Shown here in pieces: positions 1 through 11,137 of a stretch of 38,689 nt of DNA. Made by a program: the position numbers and the translations under genes. Below the pieces are notes generated by a model, which was given only the letters and a program-made list of their open reading frames with translations, was not told where the DNA came from and made no database searches. Each line of letters opens with the position of its first letter. The stretch's first letter is position 1. Source of the stretch: Helochares maculicollis (Eukaryota > Arthropoda > Insecta > Coleoptera > Hydrophilidae); assembly GCA_033557835.1 (NCBI GenBank), contig JAWQRO010000455.1:1-38689 (forward strand). Reading direction: 5' to 3'.

Positions 1-1425
1 TATATATATATAATTATAATAAATTTCTTTCTTTTTTTCACTTAATTGATTTTGTGTGTTCTTGTGGAAAATTAATTCAAACATTTGTCAGTTTTGACTT
101 ACATTCTGTTGTGGTAGCTACAACATTTTACAATTCAGTGCTTTTTATACTTTGTCAAACAAAAAATAAATTTAATCTGGATTTCATTTTAGTGCTAAGA
201 TTTTTTCTGTGCTTATATATGAAAACTTCTAATGAATTTCGATTTGTCTTAGATGTCTCATTTTAGTGTTTTTTGTTTTCGGAATTTGTAAATAACATAT
301 TAGCCTAGCCAAATAAGATAGCATTTTGCCAACAACACTTTTATATTTATTTAAATAAAGTGAAATATTAAGAAAAAACTAAATATTTATCCATTAAAAA
401 ATGTTTACCATACACGCACTGTTAGGCTTCTCTCTAACAATACTGCAATAAATACTATATCTAATTGTGTAACTGCTTTGTACAATTTTGTGCAAGGATT
501 TCATTTCTGTTCAGCATATCAATCAGTTTCTTTAACAATCACTTTAATTAACTAGAAAGTAAAAAACATGTCAGAAATATAATTGAAAATGCATTGAATT
601 TGTTTACTAACGTATAATTAACTTAGATATGCGAGAGCAGTGACACAGCCTCGTATGATGACTGCCAAAACGGATTGAAAAGATGGTCACTATATCGACG
701 CTTCATACTTTTAATAATATATAGACTCGCAGCGCTCTAGTAGTTAAGTTATCTTGAAGGAAATGTAAAATCTCAAACTGCTAATAATCGTTCTTATACG
801 TTCAGCTCTCTTAAATATACTAAGATCTTTGGATTGGCCCATGCTGCACTTAACTTTTCAACAAATTAAAAATAATACAAGCACCTTACCCAATTCGGAA
901 AAGATGTGCAACGTAAGACAAAGCTTTCTGGAATAATATCTCAAAACAAATGGGAAATAGCATATGTAAATAGGAACGATAGGAACCAATAGGAACCAAT
1001 AGGGACTGATAGGAGCGTTGCGATAGATTTATAGGTTACGTCTGCAGGACAATTTTACGATAAGTTTCCATAGCAACGTATACAATTATTCGGCACCCTA
1101 TACACATCCTTCCTTAGTAGACGGTATTGAATAATTTGAATCTTTGCCTAAATTAGCAGAAATACTCAGAAAACTCATGATGTCAGCATTTGGAGCACTG
1201 ATTAATTGCCAAATACTTTCATTATAAATCTAAACACATTAATGCACTACACGACTACAGCTCGTCATCTTAGACACACCCAACAACAGTTCCAAAATCC
1301 CAAGTCCTCCATCAAATTTGACGTTGCTACTATACGAAGCTATATTAATTCATGTTGTTATTTCTAGAACCCTCTCAAAAATAGAGTGTGCGGGCGCATT
1401 TCGGATTTAAAAAAAACCGCAAATC
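1..1425. other. Upstream non-coding DNA of Sgt1
   Basis: AT-rich sequence that begins with a TA dinucleotide run. I see no conserved coding sequence. The only organised parts are a 10-bp tandem repeat near 971-1016 and somewhat more GC-rich sequence just before the Sgt1 start codon (about 1380-1425), which probably holds the promoter and 5' UTR. No clear TATA box or initiator could be chosen. Confidence 0.5.
971..1016. repeat. Short 10-bp tandem repeat
   Basis: About four and a half units with the consensus AGGAACCAAT. Two adjacent units (981-990 and 991-1000) are identical, and those on either side differ at one to three positions. It lies about 410 bp upstream of the Sgt1 start codon. It could be a simple satellite or a cluster of protein-binding sites; nothing in the sequence decides between these. 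Confidence 0.7.
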
Positions 1426-4400
1426 ATGGCTGAGGGCGGCCTGGAAAACACAGTAAGAAATTCGGCTTAACCTTAAAAATTCAGTTCCTAACTTTCTTAG
1501 ACTTTAATATTTTCTAACCACATCTTAATTTTAGCCTACTCCTATCAAACACGACTGGTACCAGACGGACGTGGCCGTCGTTATCACTGTCTTAACTAAA
1601 AACGTAAAGCTTGAAGATCTAAGTATTAATTTTAGCGAGGCATTGGTAAGCGTTGAGCTGAAACATCTCAATAGGACGCTCGATTACAAGCTAGCGCATA
1701 AAGTCGTTCCAGAACAATGTAGTTATAAGTTAACCCCCTCTAAAATAGAAATTAAGCTAAAGAAGCTGGAGGGTATTCGATGGCTAAAGTTGGAGGGTGA
1801 TCCTGAGGTCACAGTTTGTAAAGAAATACCCCAAAGTACGAATATAACGAGCGGTCCCCCTAAATATCCCACTTCCAAAGGCACCGATTGGTCGACGGTT
1901 GAAAAAACAATCGCCCAACAAGAAGCTAGTGAAAAGCCTGAGGGTGAGGAAGCTTTAAATATATTGTTCCAAGAGATTTATGGAAAGGGCAGCGATGAAG
2001 TTAAGAAAGCAATGAATAAGAGTTATGTAAGTATACTTTATTTAATTATCAAAGTCTAAAACAAAATGAATGAATGGAATCACCAAAAATATTACAGGTA
2101 AATTCGCACACTCTTATTAGTAGAGTTGTAGAATTGATTCATTTTGGACTAATCAACAGCTTCATTGATAACTTCTAAGTACTGAAGTATAAAAGATTAT
2201 AAAAATCAGTATCTCTTATTATTCACTCCTACTTGCTATGAAGCCTCAACTGTTATTAAGAAATAGAATGTTTAAAAAATTATTTTTATACCTACTTTTA
2301 GAATTACTGTCTTTTCATGGAAAACTTTGATTAGTAGTTTAGACAATTCATTTCATTGGAAATTGTACAAAACATTCTATATTTTCTACCAAATTTTACC
2401 TTAGTCTTTGATTTTTTAATACATATATTTAAATAATTACAAAAAAAACATTACTGCAAAATGAGTAACGTCATGAAGAATCCAGTATTTTAAAGTTTGT
2501 AAACAAATCTTGAATCATAGTTCTAATCAAAATGTGTTACTCATAACTCATAATTCTACCCATAAAAACAAAGATTATGTAAAAATTCAAAATATGATAA
2601 ACTAAATAAATTTCTATTAATACTTGTTTAGGAAATTTAATGCTTTGAGAATTTATTATTTTTATCCATGCATAAAAAAGGCTGTTGTATTCAACAATAT
2701 CTATGCATGACAATATTCAACTGGATTTCCAAAGTCTGGCATCAGATTTTGAATATCATAATTTGCATTTCAAATTTTTAATTTATATTTTCAATGGTTG
2801 TTTTTATGTGTTACGAAACTCTAGATGGTGTAATCCTCAAATTTTATATTTTCATCCAACTGGAAGGTTATAGAACGCCTCTTTGAACAGATATTTTTAT
2901 ATGGACTACATTATATTTTCATTCCTTTGATAGTCTTCATAAAGAATGTAAAAGACTCATTAGCTTAGGAGACAAATATAAATACAGCCTGTTTCAAAAT
3001 TAAGTTACAAAACTTAAAGAGGTGGTAGTTATAAGAACTAATAAGCGATAGATTTTTGTTTGCATTCTGGGGCATAATTAGTAACCGAGATAATAATTAC
3101 ATGTACATGTTAAGGATCACTGTTGGAGTTTCCTATGACGTCGTCGGTCGAACACAGAAGAATTTTATCGGTATTTCAAAGAATCACATTCTTGTTTATG
3201 CTTAAAGCATCTGGACTCGAAACTGATGAAATAATAATAAAAAACCCTCGTTGAAAAAAAATAAAGACGAGCGAAAAAAGTTAACAGCCCAGTAAATTTC
3301 AACCGGAGACGAAAAACAAGCGCCACATGTTTGGTCGGATTGCGTTCATTTCAATTTGTTTTTAATACACTATTTACTATTATGTAAGTTAGATAAACTT
3401 TTCTTTATGCTTTATTCAAAGAAAGACATATTTACTAAAATGCAAATCATCTGAATTTACTAAGCATGAAACAAGAAAAACCATCATTTTATTGTAAACA
3501 AGGTGATAAAAATGAAAGCGGATGCTCATCAAAAAACGTAAAGCGCAATAAAGAAATTGACTTTAGTCTATCGTATTTAAGTAGCCATCGAATTTTAACG
3601 ATAAATAATGTCGACAATTAAGTTATTGTTTAGTTTGCGATGTATGATGTAACTACCTTTCATGCGGCGGTAATATAAAGTGACATTCTTTCGAGGTCAT
3701 ATTCGATCTCCAGCTCCAAAAACAATGCGCCCGAATAAAATTTTACTTAAATGATTGTGATGCCGGTATTTTTATAGAGATAAAGGTGTCGTTAGTTTGC
3801 AATGTATGGTGTAATCGTCTTTATTGTGGCGGAAGATAGTAATAGTGATTTTTTTCAAATCGCGTTCTGTTTTAAATGATTTGAAAAAACGCAGAGCTAT
3901 AAAATTTGACTTCAATGGTTGTTTATGTTCTTCCTCAGTTTCTCTTTGATCAGGACGGTTTTGCGTTCATAAGAAAATTTAATCTCGAGGTTTTGAAGGA
4001 TCTAATGACATGTTTGATTGGGATGCCGTTATTTTTATAGTAATAACGGTGCCGTTGTGTATGCATAATATTTTTTAACCCAGCATGGTCTATTGGCATC
4101 ATTTCAATTATGCCCGGAGTCCCAAATTAGCCAAATTTTGAACATTTTTATTTATAGTTAGAAAATACCAGGTCATTGTCACATTGGCGTTCTTAACATA
4201 TGGGTTAAGTATTGCAACACCCTGTATATCTCCTTCGTAACGAAATTTCTACAACTCCTTTAATAATTTCACACCATAAATGCAATCTACCTACAAAATC
4301 TTATTCTTCTCAATACAGCTATTTAGGTTAGACTTTGATGAGTGTAACACCTAATTGATGCTTTTAAAATTTACTTTCCTGAACTATGCTTCAAAAAATG

Positions 4401-7400
4401 TAATTTAGAGCCTTTTGTTTAGAAGACGTGGAAGTTTCTCTCACATTTCATACCTATATACCAGGGCTAGCCAACATATCGACTACGATTAACCACTCCA
4501 CTGCAAAAGTTTTGAAAGTATCTTGCGAAGCTAAGTTAAAAAAGTTCGTTCAGGCTTATGGTTCTTTACAGCTGTGTTTGAATATTTAAGGCTATTCATG
4601 GTGCGATAGGTTTGCCTAAGAAAGTAAGCTTTGAAAGGGCATTTTCGGTCAAAGCATAAAAATAATGAAGATTATCCTCGTTGGCTCTCAGTTAAGAACG
4701 GCCAAATTACAACAACTAAAGAGTAAATTAACTGTGCAACAAAATAGGTTTGTCAAATACAACACTAACACGAAGATGGTTACAATTGCCGCATTCAAAG
4801 CTGAAACTTTAGTTAAACATAACTCCTCAAAAACATGTCATTATCACAAAATACAGCGATGGGTAGAATAGAAGGAATCAGCTAAAATATTGAAGATATT
4901 TTACATGAAAACATTAATAAATGCATTATATGATCACTACAGTATAACGAATCTACTGACTATATCGGCACTGCACAATTATGAGTTTTTATTCGTATGG
5001 TTTCCCAGGACATGTCTTCTTCTTTTCTTGTCGTTTTCCCATAAAGGAAATGGGGCGGTACTATACTGGACCATAAAGCCAATCGGTGGCATTAGAGTGA
5101 GATTCCAATAGTTGGTGGAAAGTAGGGATGTGGTATATAGGATCATTTACACTTGCGCATACTTGATCACAATTCAATTTTTAATGTTTTAACAAATTTT
5201 AACAGAATCCTAATAGTATCCACTGGGGGAACGTTCTGAATTGAATATATTGAAATAGGTGTTGACCACAGTCACTCAGTAGGGAGTTGCTTTTCTTAAT
5301 TTTGTGAAGGAATTCCGGAGTTCTAAGGTGATTGGATCGGAAACAAGTCTCGTTGGGAATCCGAAAGTTTCCTGTACCAAGTTGACAGAGATACGTGATA
5401 GTTAAAATGACCAAAAATAATGGCTTTTTGTATGGTATAGGAATTCCAGGATATCTGCCAAGATTGTAACATTTTTTTCTTTGCTTTTATGTCAACTCGT
5501 TATGGTCCAATAAAGAAGACAGTTCTGGAAAGTTTAGAGCTTTTTTGCAAAATGGTCTGTCTTTTCATTCCCTATTATACCACTATGACTTGGGACCCAT
5601 AATAATAGTATATCATTACTATAATTATATATTTTAAAAATGGTTGATATTACAGTTGGTTTTTCAAAAAAAAAACTGGTTTGCTTAACTTATTGAATAC
5701 CGAGAGGGAGTCTGAGCCGTTATCCATTTTTTTATATTTTTGCTTTTTACATGTTTACATGTTTACGTTTGGAAGACGAGCACTATACGAACAATTTCTA
5801 TCAGGGCTGACAATCGCATATGCATATGTCGGCCACAGTAAGAATTATTAACTATTATTGTAATGCATCAACGCACAAGAGGTCATGATATCTTTGATTT
5901 ATTTAAAAATTATGTTGCACATATAAATTTTCCAATTGGCAAGTTGGTATCAATAATCACTGATGGAGCTCCGCAAATATCCCGTAATAAAAATGGCTTC
6001 ATTGCTTCGTGTAAACGTAATGATTACATTCCAAATTTTATGGGTTATCCATTGTATTATACATACTCAAGTTGTATGCTCAAAAGGATGGAAGTTCGAT
6101 TATATTATGAATGAGGCATTTAATAAAATAGTAAATTCCATAAGATCTAAGAGTTTATCATGTCGTCAGTTTCTTGTTGCTACATACTAATTGTAGATGG
6201 TTAAGTCGTGCTACATTTTTAAAGAGATTTCGAAAACTTCTGCCACGAATATGCTCTTACTTACAAATTAAAGGTGATTCCTATCCACAATTAAATAATC
6301 AAGAATGGTTTCTTGATCTCGCTTTTTTCTGTGTTGAGACTGAAAAATCTGCAACTACAGGGCAAAGATCAAACAATAACAGATATAATAAGCATTTTGA
6401 AGTTATTTAAAGAGAAACTAAATATGCTAGCAATGCAGTTAAAACGCTATGATTTAAAGGATAATCCAAATCTAGCTGATGAGTCTAAACAGAAAGAAAA
6501 TCTAACTCACAACCAATAGGCTTACATTATTGCACTTCTTCTAAAAGAATTTGGGAGAAGATTTTTAACATTAAGGGAACTTGAAGATATTGCCAGTTTT
6601 TTGTCTGGTACATTTAATGGCATCATTGATATTGAAAGATACTAAACAATTTTCTTGGTACTACAAATTTATCCAGATTAGAAGAAAAAGTAATAAATGT
6701 TAAATGTGACATAAATCTGAAGTCACTAGTTTCCAATTCTAATTTTACGAAGTTGATAAATAAAGATAAAAATCCAAACATTTAGGTAATTGTTGCGTGT
6801 ATCAATGCCGTCTTTGGATCAACATATTTATGTGCATTTTCATTTATAAATGTGAACGAAACCAAACATCCATCGCAATTAACAAATCAACATTGGAATG
6901 ATGTTTAAGGAATTCTTTAAGTTCGTATAAGCCAACTTTTGAAAAACTTGCCCCACTTATGCAATGTTAGGTTTAATCCAATTAAGCATTTTATTCATTT
7001 GCTTTTTTACAGAATATTTTCTAAAGTAAACAAATACTTCATCTCAACATTTTTAAAAAATATATTATTCTTATTTGCTGGCATTTGCTTGTGTATTTAT
7101 TTCTTTAGAATATAAATATTGTAATTTTGTAATTAAATAAATATTATTGAGCATCAAAACATTAAAGAATGTGTAATTATTTGTTTTCTTAGTTTGTCAG
7201 ACTATTTTTTCAATTGAAATTTTTGTTAATTATTAAAATTGTTATAAAATATTTCAAACACTTATTCGCCAATAATCATAGTCACCCGCACACTTTATTT
7301 TGCAGAATAATCCGTTCGCAAGGGGTAAAAGTTTCGCTTCACCTGCTATATACTGTACGAAGTGAAGATATGAAATGAAACCTTAAAACTTCGAAAGCAT

Positions 7401-9607
7401 AAGGGGTGTGAAATTTGAAAAAAACTAACTTTATTGCGGAGCAACAATTTAACACTTGCAAACCTATGAAATGAATAAATATAATAAATGAAAAAATCCA
7501 GTAAATTGCTTCAATATACGTTCAGAGAGTAAGTTTCTGGGACCCAAAACATATATGTTTACCATTGATCTATTAGGTTGTTTCAAAAGTTTTGTCCGTT
7601 TTTATGAATCTGTTTTAAATTGTGTGTTTTGTGAATATTTATTCAATTTAATCGAAGTTAGCACCATTTGAATCAGTTCATTTTTGCCAAAGTCGATTAA
7701 TTTCGTCAGCATAAAAATTGGGTGCTCGGGATGCGATGAAAGCTGTTTTTGTCTGGTTCTGGTTGGTAAAGGTTCTATCGGTGAGAAAGTTATCGAAGTC
7801 CTTGAAAAGATGGTATTCAGTTAGCGAGAGGTCTGGGGAGTATGGTGGGTGAGGCAGAACTTTGACACTCAATTCATTTAATTTTCGGACGGTGATTTGT
7901 GAAACGTGTGGACGAGTGTTATTGTGAAGCAAGATCAAACCTCTTCTGTTGACGATTGCCGGCTGCTGCTGATGCAATTTTTAGTACATTTCGTTGATTT
8001 CCTCACAATAAGACTATGCTGTGATGGTTTGGTCAGATTGTAGGAACTTATACTGAATCACACCAGCCGCCAACAATCATACAGTAGCCATGGTCTCATT
8101 GTTGTTCAACCACTGTCCTAAACGTCTACTATTGTCATAGAGGGTCCACTTTTTATTTGTAACTATCTGATCCAAATAAAAGGATCGTTTTGGTTGCGTA
8201 AAAGCAAAGACGAATAGATCGAAACCTGTCAATTTCAAATCGTAGGGCCCCCACTTTATGAGCTTTTTGGTCTTTCCAATACGTTTCAAATCATCAAATA
8301 GCCCATGGGAGCTGACGACCCGCTCTTTCGTTATCCTACGCACCATTTGTGATGGGTCAGTCTCCACCAGGGTATGGAAATCCTCGTCATGTTCGACCAC
8401 TTCGTTGCCCATCTTCGAGGCTACAATCTCCAAAACAAATTTTTGCAAACCAACGATAAGCAGTGGTTAATTTTTCGGAGTGTTTTGGCAGAAAAATTGT
8501 CCGAAAATCACTTAACGACATATAGTAATTCCCTGAACAGGCAAAGTATTAAATTAAAAAAAAATGAACAACATTAATGTATAGAGTACAAAATCCTCTG
8601 TCAGTATACACCGCTACACAGTAAAATAAATATTTGTTTAGATATAGGGCTACAAAAACATTACATTAAAACGAACCAATATTTGAAACAACCTAATAAT
8701 CTAATATATTATGAGCTCTAATTAAATATTTAATTTACCTGAATATCTGCTTTAAAAACATGAGTATATTAGTGTGAATATTTTGTAGATGGCCATTGAT
8801 AATTTTGTTTCTCCTAAGAGCTACTTTTATTTGCACTATTTCTGTATTAATCAGTATTGTATTTGTGAATACAAAATATATGTTTAACGATGCTATATCT
8901 TTTTTGTATAAAATTGTTGCCCCATAATAAATATCTATTGCAATTGAAACTCATCCATTAATAAGCAAATGAGTGAAAAAGTTGAGTCAAGTACCGATTT
9001 TTTTTATTCGTACTTGTATTTACAAATGTTTATGAATAAAGGAGGATGAGAAATTAGTAAATTTTGGTTTTTTGAACTATACTTAAAACTAGATCTAGGC
9101 GTCTATGAACTAAGTTTGCAATAAAATTGTTGTATAAAAAGTAATAGCTTCATAAAGTATGACATAAATGAACACTTTAAATTACTCTAAAAAAGGCTTC
9201 AAACTTTTGTATGTAAATTAAATTCGTCTCAGTGAAAATATAAATTGTTATAGTTTGCAAACTAGTGTCTATAAAATCCATTCTTGTGTAATACCATCAT
9301 TTTTCACAGACTAAATCATAATAAAAGTCAATAAAATTTACTAGAGGAAATTCCGACGAGATGTTTTGTATGAAAATGCAAATAATCAAATTGTTTCAGT
9401 AAGATAGGAATGAATATCTTCCTTTTTGTTCCATAACAACTCAACCACAAAATGTACTTAATATTTAAGCTATAGTAGCAAATATTTTTGGAATTGCAGA
9501 TTGAAAGTGGTGGCACAGTCCTTAGCACAAACTGGGAGGAAATCTCGAAGCAAAAGGTGGACGTCAAACCTCCTGATGGCATGGAATGGAAGAAGTGGGA
9601 TTCCTAA
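1426..9607 (+). CDS. Sgt1: SGT1/SUGT1 co-chaperone (CS + SGS domains, no TPR)
   Basis: Coding exons are 1426-1452, 1535-2026 and 9500-9607, giving 208 aa; both introns are GT-AG and phase 0. The protein is an HSP90 co-chaperone that links client proteins to HSP90 and SKP1-containing complexes in the cytosol and at kinetochores. The CS domain is at about residues 12-98 (KHDWYQTD near its start, RWLKLEGD near its end). The SGS domain runs from about 117 to 208, with the family signature ESGGTVLSTNW at the exon 2/3 junction and MEWKKW near the C-terminus. There is no N-terminal TPR domain; my recollection is that insect orthologues such as that of Drosophila also lack it, while human and plant SGT1 have it. 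The start was chosen because exon 1 (MAEGGLENT) has a good donor in phase with exon 2. Intron 2 is about 7.5 kb and packed with mobile elements, yet the reading frame is intact. Confidence 0.93.
2060..2983. other. Sgt1 intron 2, proximal part, nothing recognised
   Basis: AT-rich intron sequence between the exon 2 donor and dispersed repeat copy A. Short open frames here have no recognisable similarity, and none carries splice signals in phase with Sgt1. Confidence 0.5.
2984..4225 (+). mobile_element. Dispersed repeat copy A, probable non-autonomous element
   Basis: This 1.24-kb block recurs at 22438-22984 (copy B) and, reversed, at 24155-26849 (copy C). It starts ACAGCCTGTTTC and ends GCAACACCCTGT, which form a short imperfect terminal inverted repeat. 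It contains no long ORF. Inside are diverged tandem sub-units: TAGTTTGCGATGTATGATGT near 3630 recurs as TAGTTTGCAATGTATGGTGT near 3795, and a GATGCCGTTATTTTTATAG-like motif occurs near 3760 and 4020. Copy C without its insertion is about 180 bp longer, so this copy probably has an internal deletion. I do not recognise the superfamily. Confidence 0.75.
4665..4871 (+). pseudogene. hAT transposase, N-terminal fragment
   Basis: The frame encodes LKSKLTVQQNRFVKYNT and later AETLVKHNSSK. These resemble the region after the BED zinc finger in GTF2IRD2/ZBED-like hAT transposases (a Lys/Leu-rich helix, then an A..L.KHGKPF-like motif). It opens and closes abruptly, with no intact BED finger before it. 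It is collinear with the catalytic-domain fragments about 1 kb downstream in the same element. Confidence 0.6.
5863..6660 (+). pseudogene. hAT transposase, catalytic-domain fragments
   Basis: Similarity continues across several frames. Residues LVSIITDGAPQISRNKNGFI match the conserved TDGAP.M motif that carries a catalytic Asp. After a frameshift near 6050 come HCIIHTQVVCSK and IVNSIRSKSLSCRQF, then after another shift LLHTNCRWLSRATFLKRF, the conserved RWLS motif. LQGKDQTITDIISILKLFKEKL follows near 6350-6420. At least three frameshifts and stops at 6517-6519 and near 6643 make it inactive. This order is the one found in GTF2IRD2/ZBED/FAM200-type proteins. Confidence 0.82.
7573..8696 (-). mobile_element. 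Mariner element 1, complete ends, dead transposase
   Basis: A 1124-bp element with terminal inverted repeats beginning TTAGGTTGTTTCAAA at both ends; imperfect similarity continues for about 30 bp. TA dinucleotides flank it at 7571-7572 and 8697-8698, as expected for Tc1/mariner insertion. The transposase is on the minus strand. It lies in Sgt1 intron 2, antisense to the host gene, and is not inserted in the neighbouring hAT element. Confidence 0.9.
7678..8448 (-). pseudogene. Mariner transposase pseudogene (element 1)
   Basis: Two minus-strand frames (8448-8077 and 7977-7678) cover the C-terminal two thirds of a mariner transposase. Landmarks are TNKKWTLYDNSRR, HNNTRPHVSQITVRKLNEL, LPHPPYSPDL and the C-terminal ...FYADEINRLWQK. 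All three acidic residues of the DD34D triad are altered: the usual GDEKW reads NKKW, HDNARPH reads HNNTRPH, and the SPTDYH-type Asp is Glu (LTEYHLF). The frame is broken between 8077 and 7977. It is clearly non-functional. Confidence 0.85.
8699..9499. other. Sgt1 intron 2, distal part, nothing recognised
   Basis: AT-rich intron DNA ending in the branch/polypyrimidine region and the TTGCAG acceptor at 9494-9499. No coding similarity or repeat structure stood out. Confidence 0.5.
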
Positions 9608-9851
9608 TATATTTTATTTAGTAAACACTACGAAAAATTGAACTGATTTACACTATTATAACATTTTATATTATATTCACTTGAAATCGATCACATCAAC
9701 ATATGTAAAAACATCGTAACAGCGTAAAATTTCCCTTGCTACTTTTATTTCAATAAAATTTACGTTCATTTTTTTCCATTGTTTTTATTTAAGAAATAAC
9801 ATTGTTGGTACACTTATTTAGAAAATCAATTTCAAATTAACCTTACACCAT
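9608..9851. terminator. Shared 3' region of convergent Sgt1 and PTP genes
   Basis: Only 244 bp separate the Sgt1 stop codon (+) from the phosphatase stop codon (-). A plus-strand AATAAA at 9752-9757 would serve Sgt1. Minus-strand AATAAA signals at 9784-9789 and 9744-9749 would serve the phosphatase. If these are used, the two 3' UTRs lie end to end or overlap. The use of the signals is inferred, not shown. Confidence 0.6.
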
Positions 9852-10666
9852 TCAAAAAGACGCTAGGAATGCTTCGAGACATCTCAGGCATTGCGCATAG
9901 CATTCTTCAAACCCTTCTGTTCCGGCATCCTAAAAAAAAAACATAGTTTTTACTTTATATTTGTACGGACGTATTCATTTACAGAGCATCATATTACTAT
10001 AAAATAATTGGGTATCTACTGAACTTTCTATTGTGTTTAATCTTATTGTATAGTATTACATAGAATTACTTACATAGTAAGGGTCTCGGACGATTCTCTT
10101 TCCTTCAGGATCATATTCGCCCAATAAAGAGATTTTAGCCTTGCATTTTCGTGGCGCTTGGTTTAGCAAATCTTCCATATTGTCATCATCCATCCCAAAA
10201 ATATAATCAAACTTGTGGAAGTCATCAGGATGTAACTAAGAAGTAGCTCATATAATATGCATAATGACTAAATACATGCTTAAATGAAAAAGGTGTAATA
10301 AAGAGTGAACTAACTTGGCGAGCTTTGTTGTTATATTCAATCTCATGGTTCTTTAAAATATCCATAGCTCTGCTTTCTGCCGGTTTTCCTATATGCCAAG
10401 GCCCTATAGCGGCACTGTCTATATACCATTGATCCTCGATACCCTTCTTTTTAACCAAATCGATGAATATTGCTTCGGCAATAGGCGAGCGGCAGATGTT
10501 ACCTATAATCAAATGATTCTGCATACAAAACACATTCAGTAAAGGGATTGCGGGAACACAACGGCCAAAAAACAGTTTATTCAACAATAACACCAATTAG
10601 ATCCGCATTGTAACATTAATGTTAATTACCTAAGCAAATGAACAAAACACTTTTTTTATTACTCAT
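9852..10666 (-). CDS. Acp1: Low-molecular-weight protein tyrosine phosphatase
   Basis: Four coding exons on the minus strand: 10666-10630, 10502-10315, 10235-10074 and 9929-9852, giving 154 aa (mammalian enzymes are about 157). It removes phosphate from tyrosine in cytosolic proteins through a cysteinyl-phosphate intermediate. The P-loop CLGNICRS (C-X5-R, about residues 11-18) is split by intron 1: exon 1 encodes MSNKKSVLFICL plus one base, and exon 2 opens with the rest of the Gly codon. The general-acid Asp lies in DPYY, at about residues 126-129 (end of exon 3). The C-terminal exon encodes DAGTEGFEEC...LEAFLASF. Every intron is GT-AG and the phases agree. The first exon is only 37 nt, so a simple ORF scan would miss it and mis-start the gene. 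The symbol is that of the mammalian orthologue; the Drosophila relatives are called primo. Confidence 0.93.
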
Positions 10667-11137
10667 TTCACTGTTTTAATAGGTCAAATCGAAAAACCAC
10701 CTTGCGAATTAGGTTATATCCTAGTTCTATTTAATCAGCAGTGGTTGTGCGACCATTTGAAATTCGCGCTGCGCTCCAGCGACAAGCACGTCTTCAGGTT
10801 CTATTGCGCAAACTCTCAAAGGCAGCTGATCACCTCCAACTCCGCACTAGTCAAAACAAGACTAAACCGAGTTGGAAAAATCGAGTCTTATCTAATCTCG
10901 CTCCACAAATCAGTAAAGTCAGTTCAGTTTCCTTAATCAAGTCGGTGTGCGTTTTTATAATAATAATCAAGCTCAAATTTTTAATGCGCACTTAAATAGT
11001 GGGAGCTCCAAAACTTCGCCAGTGTTTTGATTATCGATTCTGACGAATCATTTGTTTTGTCACAACAAAAAAGAAACAGCTCCATTCGGAAAACCATCGA
11101 CTACCCAACAAATTTTCGGTATAGAAATTGACAAAAA
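10667..11137. promoter_or_regulatory. Divergent promoter region between PTP and Atg8
   Basis: 471 bp separate the start codons of the minus-strand phosphatase and plus-strand Atg8. The interval is more GC-rich than the surroundings (notably 10741-10900) and has no ATG-initiated conserved ORF, so it probably holds both 5' UTRs and a bidirectional promoter. I could not place a transcription start or a named factor site. Confidence 0.55.

Larger units (their letters stand above)
4454..7353 (+). mobile_element. hAT transposon relic with 8-bp target site duplication
   Basis: The element proper is 4462-7345. It starts CAGGGCTAGCCAACAT, a typical hAT end, and stops CTTCACCTG. It is flanked on both sides by the identical 8-mer CTATATAC (4454-4461 and 7346-7353), the length expected for hAT insertions. 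The terminal inverted repeats match only loosely beyond CAGG. Inside are decayed pieces of a transposase related to the GTF2I-repeat/ZBED/FAM200-type hAT proteins. The stretch 4872-5860 has no clear transposase similarity and may be degenerate or contain further insertions. The whole element lies in Sgt1 intron 2. Confidence 0.85.

Noticed and set aside
5199..5414. Minus-strand ORF in the middle of the hAT element
   Set aside because: No similarity to transposases or other families; ordinary length for chance in this composition.
10741..10995. Open frames in the GC-richer DNA between PTP and Atg8, possibly a small gene
   Set aside because: The overlapping frames begin with GTG or TTG rather than ATG, resemble no family I know, and lie where the two 5' UTRs must be.
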